Shown here: positions 57,560 to 64,000 of the stretch, one piece after another
How the letters are laid out: every line of letters starts with the position of its first letter
Position numbering within the stretch: the stretch's first letter is position 1
From: Silvimonas iriomotensis
GTDB lineage: Bacteria > Pseudomonadota > Gammaproteobacteria > Burkholderiales > Chitinibacteraceae
Reading direction: 5' to 3'
Length of the DNA: 64,000 nucleotides
Assembly: GCF_014645535.1 (NCBI RefSeq)
Contig: NZ_BMLX01000001.1
Span: 241,169 to 305,168 of the forward strand
Position numbers and translations under genes: made by a program
The notes under the pieces: generated by a model
Told to the model about the DNA's origin: nothing
Databases searched by the model: none
The model's input: only the letters and a program-made list of their open reading frames with translations

Positions 57560-58975
57560 ATGACCAATCAGAACAAGATCATCACTACCGATGTTGCCAT
57601 CATTGGTGCCGGCACCGCTGGCCTAGCCGCGTACCGCGCCGCCATTGCCGGTGGCAAACGCGCCTTGCTGATTGAAGGCGGCCCGTACGGCACCACCTGC
57701 GCCCGCGTTGGCTGCATGCCTTCCAAACTGCTGATCGCCGCCGCTGAAGCCGCTCACGAAGCGCGCCACACTGCGCCGTTCGGGGTGCATATTGATGGCG
57801 AAATCCGCATTGATGGCCGTGAAGTGATGGACCGCGTCAAACGCGAACGCGACCGTTTTGTCGGCTTTGTGGTCAAGAGCGTGGATGGCATTCCGGCTGA
57901 GCACAAGCTGGCCGGCTTTGCGCGCTTTGTTGATAACACCACGCTGCAGGTGGGGTTTGATGGCGGCGAGCAAACGCTGGTTCAGGCCAGCCGTGTGGTG
58001 ATTGCCAGCGGCTCCAGCCCGGCGGTGCCGGATGCGTTCAAGGTGTTTGGTGATCGCCTGATCATCAATGACGACGTATTCAACTGGGATACCCTGCCGC
58101 AAAGCGTCGCCGTATTCGGCCCGGGTGTGATCGGTCTGGAACTGGGTCAGGCCTTGTCGCGCCTCGGGGTGAAAGTGCGTCTGTTTGGCGTGCGCGGCGG
58201 CGTGGGCCCGCTCACTGATCCGCAAGTGCGTGACTACGCCAAAAGCGTATTCCAGAGTGAGTTTGCCTTTAACCCGGATGCGCAGATTGAACAGATGGCG
58301 CGCGAGGGTGATCACGCCGTGATCAGCTTCCGTGACCCGAACGGGGATCTGATTACCGAACAGTTTGAATACGTACTCGCCGCCACCGGCCGTACGCCCA
58401 ATGTGCGCGGTCTGGGGCTGGAAAACACCGGCCTGGCGCTGGATGCTCGTGGCGTGCCGCTGTTCAATGCGGACACCACGCAATGCGGCAACTCGCCCAT
58501 CTTTATTGCCGGTGATGCCAACAATTTCTTGCCCTTGCTGCATGAAGCCACCGACGAAGGCAAAACCGCGGGCACTAACGCCGCCACCTGGCCAGAAGTG
58601 AAACCAGGCCTGCGCCGCGCCACCATTGCGGTAGTGTTCTCTGACCCGCAGATCGCCATGGTGGGCCAGCGTTTTGCTGATCTGGCGCCCGGCAGTTTTG
58701 CCACGGGTGAAGTCAGTTTTGAAGATCAGGGCCGCAGCCGCGTCATGCTGCGCAACAAGGGCCTGATGCATGTCTATGCCGACAAGCAGACCGGCCGTTT
58801 CCTGGGGGCAGAATGGATCGGCCCGCGCGCCGAGAACATTGCCCACTTGCTGGCCTGGGCGGTGCAACAACAACTGACCGTGCCGCAAATGCTGGATATG
58901 CCGTTCTACCACCCGGTGGTGGAAGAGGGCCTGCGGACCGCCTTGCGGGATGTGGCGGCCAGGCTCACGGCCTGA
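57560..58975 (+). CDS. Dihydrolipoamide-dehydrogenase-like flavin disulfide reductase
   Basis: The 471-residue FAD protein has DVAIIGAGTAGLAAYRAAIAG, the redox-active Cys pair in CARVGCMPSK (Cys-x4-Cys), an NAD domain (VAVFGPGVIGLELGQAL), FIAGDANNFLPLLHEATDEG and the C-terminal His-Glu (FYHPVVEEGL). It is annotated in relatives as lipoamide dehydrogenase, but it is not next to any 2-oxoacid dehydrogenase gene. Its position after the Prx-Grx fusion suggests it may recycle glutathione or a related thiol, as GarB does for GarA in purple sulfur bacteria; that is inference. ATG 57560 has AAGGGG upstream. Confidence 0.88.
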   Translation: MTNQNKIITTDVAIIGAGTAGLAAYRAAIAGGKRALLIEGGPYGTTCARVGCMPSKLLIAAAEAAHEARHTAPFGVHIDGEIRIDGREVMDRVKRERDRFVGFVVKSVDGIPAEHKLAGFARFVDNTTLQVGFDGGEQTLVQASRVVIASGSSPAVPDAFKVFGDRLIINDDVFNWDTLPQSVAVFGPGVIGLELGQALSRLGVKVRLFGVRGGVGPLTDPQVRDYAKSVFQSEFAFNPDAQIEQMAREGDHAVISFRDPNGDLITEQFEYVLAATGRTPNVRGLGLENTGLALDARGVPLFNADTTQCGNSPIFIAGDANNFLPLLHEATDEGKTAGTNAATWPEVKPGLRRATIAVVFSDPQIAMVGQRFADLAPGSFATGEVSFEDQGRSRVMLRNKGLMHVYADKQTGRFLGAEWIGPRAENIAHLLAWAVQQQLTVPQMLDMPFYHPVVEEGLRTALRDVAARLTA

Positions 58976-59007
58976 GGCCAGACCGGTTTTTTTGATCAAC
59001 CCTTGAT

Positions 59008-59035
59008 ACGGGCGCTTCGAGCGCCCGTTTTTTTT
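59008..59035 (+). terminator. Terminator after the disulfide reductase gene
   Basis: ACGGGCGC-TTCGA-GCGCCCGT followed by T8. Confidence 0.9.
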
Positions 59036-59220
59036 GGGGGGTAGCCGCACCTGTCATGGCTGTTTATGGCGGTGCGTGCCTTCGGTCATACGGAAATGAC
59101 AAATGAGTATGTCCGGCTCAGGCTGACAACTGTAACCGGTGCGGGCTGATCGTGCGGCAGGGGTTGCCTGCGCGATGATGTTGTCAGCTGGCCTCGTCAT
59201 GCGCCGGCAAGGAGGGCATC

Positions 59221-59424
59221 ATGCGTACCCCGTCTAAATCACTCCAGTCATTGAACCTGTTGGTGGCCGCGTCGGTGCTGGGGAATATGTCCGGCCTGTA
59301 CGCCCAGCGCGAATGGGTTACGCCGGGCAGAAAGATGCTGCCGGATGTCGAACGGCCGTTTCCACAAGAAGATGAAACCGGGCTCTGGCTGAGCCTGGAG
59401 CACACGCCAGGCTTGCGCCACTAG
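59221..59424 (+). CDS. Possible 67-residue small protein
   Basis: ATG 59221 is preceded by the strong site AAGGAGG at 5 nt. The product begins MRTPSKSLQSLNLLVAASVLG, a short basic N terminus and a modest hydrophobic stretch, then a polar tail. I recognise no family. It stands alone in a 580-bp gap before the PBP gene. The strong ribosome-binding site argues for translation; the sequence gives no functional clue. Confidence 0.45.
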   Translation: MRTPSKSLQSLNLLVAASVLGNMSGLYAQREWVTPGRKMLPDVERPFPQEDETGLWLSLEHTPGLRH

Positions 59425-59557
59425 GGCGCTGGCAGCGGGATGATCCCGCCTGCGGGGGCTTTTGCCGCAGGGCGCAATGAAGGCTGACATTACAACAAGG
59501 ACCTGACACCGGTATCATCTGAGCCTTTGTCGCTCACAGGTTTGACCGGATCGCCTC

Positions 59558-61918
59558 ATGAATCCCGCTCAGAACAAGAAAAGCCCGCACCACGCGCGCG
59601 GCAGCATCCTGCTGTTTCTCGTCGGCATTGTTGCCGCGATTGCCGTCCTGATTGCGCTGGGCGTGGCCTATGTGGTGCTCCTGATGGGGCCCAAGCTGCC
59701 CGATCTGGACGCCCTGACCAATTTCCAGCCCAAGGTGCCGTTGCGCGTCTACACCGAAGACAAGGTGCTGATTGGCGAGTTTGGCGAAGAACGCCGTAGC
59801 CTCGTCAAATTCCAGGATATCCCCGATGTCATGAAAAAAGCGGTGCTCGCTATTGAGGACTACCGCTTTTACGAACACGGTGGCGTCGACTTTGTCGGTA
59901 TCGCCCGGGCCGGTGTGGCCGACTTGATGCATGGCGGCGCCACCCAGGGCGCCAGTACCATCACCATGCAGGTTGCCCGCAACTTCTTCCTGACCCGTGA
60001 CAAGACGTACTCGCGCAAGATCTACGAGATGTTGCTGGCCTACAAGATTGAAGCTGCACTGACCAAAGACCAGATTCTTGAGTTGTACATGAACCAGATT
60101 TTCCTGGGGCAGCGTGCATATGGCTTTGCCAGCGCCGAGCGCGTGTACTTTGGCAAGGACCTCAAGGACATCACCTTGCCGGAAGCGGCCATGCTGGCCG
60201 GTCTGCCCAAGGCTCCGTCGGCCTATAACCCGGTGGTGAACTACAAGCGCGCCAAGATCCGCCAGGAATACATCCTCAAGCGCATGCTTGAACTGAAGTA
60301 CATCACCCAGGAACAGTACGACGACGCCGTCAAAGCGCCGCTGCATGTGGTCGAGGCCTCCAGCGGCCAGTTCGCCGTGCACGGTGAATACATCGCTGAA
60401 ATGGTGCGGCAGTCGCTATATGGCCAGTACAAGGAAGACGCCTACACCAAGGGCTTCACCGTTTACACCACGGTCAATTCGGTCGACCAGACTGCCGCCT
60501 ACAAGGCCGTGCGCGCAGGTGTGATGGATTACGATCGTCGCCATGGCTATCGCGGTCCTGAAGGCAGCATGGAGTTGCCGGTTGATCAGGACACCTTGCA
60601 GGACGCGATTGACGACGCCCTGAACCAGCATCCGGATAACGATGATCTGATCGCCGCCGTGGTGACCGCCGCCAGCGCCAAATCGGTCACGGCCGTGCCC
60701 TCCAGCGGTGAAGCCGTGACGGTGACGGGCGACGGCCTGAAGTTTGCCGCCAACGCGCTCAAGCCCAACGCCAAAAACGGCATCCGTCCGGGTTCGATCA
60801 TCCGCATCAGCAAAGATGCCAAGGACAACTGGCAGATTACCCAGTTGCCGCAGGTGGAGGGGGCGCTTGTCGCGATCAGCCCGGATAACGGGGCGATCAA
60901 AGCCCTGGTGGGCGGTTTTGAGGCCGACGGCAGCAAGTTCAACCACGTGACGCAAGCGTGGCGCCAGCCGGGTTCCACCTTCAAGCCGTTCATTTATTCT
61001 GCGGCGATCGAGAAGGGCGTCGGCCCGGCCACGCTGGTGAACGACGCTGCGTTTACCTTGCCGCCGGCCACGCCAGACCAGCAGCCCTGGTCGCCCAAAG
61101 ATGATGACGAGCCCGAAGGCCCGATCACCGTGCGCCGCGGTTTGCAGAAGTCCAAAAACCTGGTGGCGGTGCGCACGCTCAATTTCATTGGCACCGCCTA
61201 CGCCCAGCAATACATCACGCGCTTCGGGTTTGATGCAGCCAAGAACCCGGCGTATCTGCCGATGGCGCTGGGCGCCGGCGCCGTCACGCCGATCCAGCTG
61301 GTGAATGGCTATGCGGTGTTCGCCAACGGCGGTTATCGCGTCAATCCGTGGCTGATTGCAGAAGTGCACGATGCCCGCGGCAGCTTGATGTCGCGCTTCA
61401 AGCCGATTGTGGCGGGCAAGGATGCGCCGCGGGTGATTGATCCGCGCAATGCCTACATCATCAACAGCATGCTGCAGACGGTGGCGCAGCGCGGTACCGG
61501 TGCGGGCAGTAACGCGCTGGGCCGTACTGACCTGGCGGGTAAAACCGGTACCACCAACGACGCCATGGATGGCTGGTTTGCCGGCTACCAGCGCAATCTG
61601 GTAGCCGTCACCTGGCTGGGCTACGACCAGCCCAAAACGCTGGGTAGCCGCGAATTTGGCGCGCAACTGGCGTTGCCGTTGTGGGTGTCGTTCATGGGCA
61701 AGGCCTTGCAGGGCGTACCGCAATACCAGATTCCCATGCCCGATGGCGTGGTCAATATTGAAGGCGAGCTGTACTACGACAACATGACGCCAGGTAACGG
61801 CTTTGTGGCGGGGATTGATCTGGGCGACAGTGCCCAGCCTGATGCCGAAGATGCCAGTTCGCCCAATGCTGATGACAATGCAGATCGGCAAAAAGTAATC
61901 GACATGTTCAAGAATTGA
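59558..61918 (+). CDS. mrcA: Penicillin-binding protein 1A (bifunctional peptidoglycan synthase)
   Basis: The 786-residue protein has a membrane anchor (residues 17-42), then a glycosyltransferase domain (AVLAIEDYRFYEHGGVDF with the catalytic Glu, GASTITMQVARNFFL, EAAMLAGLPKAPSAYNP). An OB-like insert and a transpeptidase domain follow: QPGSTFKPFIY, catalytic Ser in STFK; QKSKNLVAVR, SxN motif; AGKTGTTND, KTG motif. It polymerises and cross-links peptidoglycan in the periplasm. All key motifs are intact and length is normal. A hairpin terminator follows. Confidence 0.95.
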   Translation: MNPAQNKKSPHHARGSILLFLVGIVAAIAVLIALGVAYVVLLMGPKLPDLDALTNFQPKVPLRVYTEDKVLIGEFGEERRSLVKFQDIPDVMKKAVLAIEDYRFYEHGGVDFVGIARAGVADLMHGGATQGASTITMQVARNFFLTRDKTYSRKIYEMLLAYKIEAALTKDQILELYMNQIFLGQRAYGFASAERVYFGKDLKDITLPEAAMLAGLPKAPSAYNPVVNYKRAKIRQEYILKRMLELKYITQEQYDDAVKAPLHVVEASSGQFAVHGEYIAEMVRQSLYGQYKEDAYTKGFTVYTTVNSVDQTAAYKAVRAGVMDYDRRHGYRGPEGSMELPVDQDTLQDAIDDALNQHPDNDDLIAAVVTAASAKSVTAVPSSGEAVTVTGDGLKFAANALKPNAKNGIRPGSIIRISKDAKDNWQITQLPQVEGALVAISPDNGAIKALVGGFEADGSKFNHVTQAWRQPGSTFKPFIYSAAIEKGVGPATLVNDAAFTLPPATPDQQPWSPKDDDEPEGPITVRRGLQKSKNLVAVRTLNFIGTAYAQQYITRFGFDAAKNPAYLPMALGAGAVTPIQLVNGYAVFANGGYRVNPWLIAEVHDARGSLMSRFKPIVAGKDAPRVIDPRNAYIINSMLQTVAQRGTGAGSNALGRTDLAGKTGTTNDAMDGWFAGYQRNLVAVTWLGYDQPKTLGSREFGAQLALPLWVSFMGKALQGVPQYQIPMPDGVVNIEGELYYDNMTPGNGFVAGIDLGDSAQPDAEDASSPNADDNADRQKVIDMFKN

Positions 61919-61987
61919 TATTGCGATAATTGATGATCAGAACTAAATAATCGCAAGTTATTTCCGTTATTGAAAGAATGGGAATTG

Positions 61988-62032
61988 AAAAAAAGGCACA
62001 GAAAGTTTTAAAGCTTTCATGTGCCTTTTTTC
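61988..62032. terminator. Terminator after mrcA
   Basis: GGCACA-GAAAG ... CTTTC-A-TGTGCC gives an 11-bp stem with one bulge, flanked by A7 and T6. Confidence 0.83.
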
Positions 62033-62117
62033 TTTTGTGCTTCATTTACCGTTCGTCGGATTATTGAGCGGTCGCTATTGGGCTGTAAGCCCTTGCCAAT
62101 GAGGCAAATAGGGTCTT

Positions 62118-62146
62118 TAAAGACAATACAAGAACAATCCGATCGC
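62118..62146 (+). promoter_or_regulatory. Possible sigma-28 (FliA) promoter of the chemoreceptor gene
   Basis: TAAA (62118-62121) and TCCGATCG (62138-62145) resemble the TAAA-N15-GCCGATAA flagellar consensus with one extra spacer base. It lies about 100 bp before the start. Weak support. Confidence 0.35.
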
Positions 62147-62244
62147 ACAATGCTGGCTGACCAAAGCCCCTTTATGATGTTTGAATATCGGGTCGGGGTC
62201 AGTATTGCCCTTGCTGTTATCCAACCCACAGGGTCGCTTGTGCC

Positions 62245-63855
62245 ATGTCTATCGGAAAACGTTTACTTGTATTGATTGGTTTGTTTGTCGCCGGCCTGGT
62301 GTTCATTCTGGCGGCGGGGGTCTGGCAACTGGATCGCATGAACGACCGGGTGCTGGAACTCAATGAAGATATTGTCCCCAGCATCAACACGCTGCGGGAT
62401 GCATCAGAGAACTTCCAGCGCATGCGGGTGACCGTGTTCCGCCATCTGGTGGTGAACAAGCCCGACGACAAAGCCAAGCTGGAACAGAAAATCAATGATC
62501 AGTCCAAACAGGTGCGCGACAGCCTTGAGCAATATCGCAAACTGATCTCGGATGATCAGGATAAAACCCTGCTTGATGCAGATATTGCTGCGTATAACAA
62601 TTATGAAACCCTCCAGAACAATATGGTTTCACTCTCCAAAGCCGGCAATGAAGCGCAGGGTATTGCGTTGATGATGTCCTCTTATGCCGATCAGCTTAAA
62701 GTGACCGATGCATTTGGCGCGCACGTCAAATACAACAGCCAGTTGGGAGATCGGGCCAGTGCCAAAGCGGAAGCAACATTCCATTCCGCCATGTATATGC
62801 TCATTGGCCTGAGCGTGGTCGTGCTGCTGGCCGCGATTGTGTTGTCGGTGCTGATTTACCGTTCCATTACCGGCCCGCTTGGCGCCATGCGCAATGGCAT
62901 TGAAGCCGTTGAAAGCCGTCTGGATTTCCGTACGCGTGTGGAAGGCAGCGGCCGGGATGAAGTCGGGGTGACCATCCGCGCCTTCAACAAGCTGCAGGAC
63001 AAAGTGCAAGGCAGCCTGACCCAGTTGCGCAGCGCCACCAACAGCGTCGCCAGTTCGGCCAGCCAGTTGTCTGACGCCAGCGAGCAAGTGGCCAAAGCTG
63101 CGGCATCGCAAAGCGAAGCCACCGCCAGCATGGCGGCGTCGATCGAAGAAATGACCGTGAGTATCAACCACGTGTCTGATCGCGCCATGGAAGCGCAAAG
63201 CCTGTCGTCCGAATCCGGCAAGCTGGTAACGCAGGGCCGCGACATCATCGGGCGCACCGCTGACGAGATCAACCGCATTGCCGAAGGTGTGGGCGTGGCG
63301 GCAGACCGCCTGACCCAGCTGGAGCAGCAGACGCAGCAGATTTCGTCTGTGGTGCGGGTGATTCGTGATGTGGCCGAACAAACCAACCTGTTGGCCCTGA
63401 ACGCCGCAATTGAAGCTGCCCGTGCCGGTGAAACCGGTCGCGGTTTTGCAGTGGTGGCCGATGAAGTACGCAAGCTGGCCGAGCGCACCGCGCAATCGAC
63501 CGCAGAAATCAGCCAGATCATCAGCGCGGTAGGTGAAAGCGCCCAGCGTACCGTGACCGGCATGAACGAGGCGGTCCAGCTGGTGCATTCCGGGGTAGAG
63601 CAGGCGGGGCAGGCGCGGTCGGTGATCGAGCAGATTGGCGAGCACGCCGGTCGCACCGTGGAAATGGTGCACGATATCTCCGGCGCACTGCGCGAGCAGT
63701 CGCAGGCCAGCTCCAACATTGCCCAGCAGGTGGAGCGCATTGCGCAAATGACGGATGAGAACAGCGCCATTGCCGGCAATACCAGCGAGGCTGCGCGCAA
63801 CCTGGGCCGCCTGGCGCAGGATATGGAACGCGAAACCGCGCAGTACAAGTTGTGA
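62245..63855 (+). CDS. Methyl-accepting chemotaxis protein
   Basis: The 536-residue receptor has a membrane helix (8-30) and a periplasmic four-helix-bundle sensor (31-185: [25 protein letters not shown]). A second helix (187-208), a HAMP domain ([19 protein letters not shown]) and the signalling domain with the hairpin tip [44 protein letters not shown] follow. Methylation-site stretches with Glu/Gln pairs flank the tip. No C-terminal pentapeptide for CheR is present (ends AQYKL). The ligand is unknown. The only ribosome-binding sequence is weak. Confidence 0.95.
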   Translation: MSIGKRLLVLIGLFVAGLVFILAAGVWQLDRMNDRVLELNEDIVPSINTLRDASENFQRMRVTVFRHLVVNKPDDKAKLEQKINDQSKQVRDSLEQYRKLISDDQDKTLLDADIAAYNNYETLQNNMVSLSKAGNEAQGIALMMSSYADQLKVTDAFGAHVKYNSQLGDRASAKAEATFHSAMYMLIGLSVVVLLAAIVLSVLIYRSITGPLGAMRNGIEAVESRLDFRTRVEGSGRDEVGVTIRAFNKLQDKVQGSLTQLRSATNSVASSASQLSDASEQVAKAAASQSEATASMAASIEEMTVSINHVSDRAMEAQSLSSESGKLVTQGRDIIGRTADEINRIAEGVGVAADRLTQLEQQTQQISSVVRVIRDVAEQTNLLALNAAIEAARAGETGRGFAVVADEVRKLAERTAQSTAEISQIISAVGESAQRTVTGMNEAVQLVHSGVEQAGQARSVIEQIGEHAGRTVEMVHDISGALREQSQASSNIAQQVERIAQMTDENSAIAGNTSEAARNLGRLAQDMERETAQYKL

Positions 63856-63879
63856 TCCCGGTCTGACCGGCCCGCAAAG

Positions 63880-63911
63880 AAAAAAGCAGCCTGAGGGCTG
63901 CTTTTTTTTTT
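63880..63911. terminator. Terminator after the chemoreceptor gene
   Basis: GCAGCC-TGAG-GGCTGC with A6 before and T10 after; bidirectional. Confidence 0.92.
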
Positions 63912-63926
63912 CATGGCTGGCGTCGC

Positions 63927-64000
63927 TTACATCACGTACTGATTGCACCAGCCGCCAGCGCGCACAAGCTTACCCTTGATCAGGCTACAGGCGCCCAGCT
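63927..64000 (-). CDS. Possible C-terminal end of a protein gene (rest outside window)
   Basis: On the minus strand an open frame enters from the right edge and ends TAA at 63929-63927, reading LGACSLIKGKLVRAGGWCNQ and then YVM. A bidirectional terminator lies just downstream, fitting a convergent gene. Too little is visible to name it. Confidence 0.4.
   Translation of the reverse strand, partial: LGACSLIKGKLVRAGGWCNQYVM

Noticed and set aside
57560-58975. Component E3 of a 2-oxoacid dehydrogenase complex
   Set aside because: No E1 or E2 genes are adjacent; kept only as a family-level call.

Overview
The window looks like chromosomal DNA of a moderately GC-rich betaproteobacterium, most likely from the Neisseriales (Chromobacteriaceae/Chitinibacteraceae-like). 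This rests on overall gene content and style: RlmM, LeuA, RsgA, FadH, RND pumps, and a peroxiredoxin-glutaredoxin fusion like those of Neisseria and Haemophilus. It is an inference, since no rRNA or other marker gene is present. I see no rRNA, tRNA, CRISPR array, prophage or transposase gene. About 46 protein genes are supported.

Layout. 1-8.2 kb: sugar uptake. A truncated RbsB-type binding protein gene is divergent from a LacI-type regulator. After an unrecognised outer-membrane protein gene comes a complete galactofuranose-type ABC operon, ytfQ-ytfR-ytfT-yjfF, on the minus strand. 8.2-9.5 kb: a non-coding repeat field. 9.5-18.5 kb: RhlE-type RNA helicase; RquA (rhodoquinone synthesis); an old-yellow-enzyme/beta-hydroxyacid dehydrogenase pair behind a NemR-like operator; RarD-type transporter; a TetR regulator with an SRPBCC protein, divergent from an epimerase-like protein; a YdcF-family protein. 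18.5-22.1 kb: livHMGF branched-chain amino-acid transporter without its binding protein. 22.7-28.6 kb: a first RND tripartite pump. 28.8-35.2 kb: a degenerate YdjC-family protein, a hybrid sensor kinase, an Lcp/MpaB-like haem oxygenase and a membrane protein resembling Pyr4/PaxB terpene cyclases. 35.2-45.7 kb: rlmM, mscL, a MazG-like gene, ribA, leuA, a SetB-type sugar exporter, aidB, a small lipoprotein, a LysR regulator and rsgA. 45.7-46.9 kb: a second repeat field. 46.9-64 kb: fadH, a second RND pump, an alpha/beta hydrolase, the Prx-Grx fusion and a lipoamide-dehydrogenase-like reductase, PBP1A and a chemotaxis receptor.

How the genes work together. Much of the window is housekeeping. The accessory interest lies in three places. 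(i) Short-repeat architecture: 7-bp (TGAGGWG)n arrays that start on the stop codon of the preceding gene, composite REP pairs, and a four-copy element whose long hairpin shows compensatory base changes between copies. (ii) A possible isoprenoid-related module at 30-35 kb: a sensor kinase divergent from an MpaB/Lcp-family oxygenase, followed by a Pyr4-like membrane protein. (iii) Redox and anaerobic functions: RquA, OYE, and Prx-Grx with a disulfide reductase.

Limits: all family assignments are from reading the translations by eye. No database search or structure prediction was run, so sub-family and substrate calls are inference unless motifs are cited.
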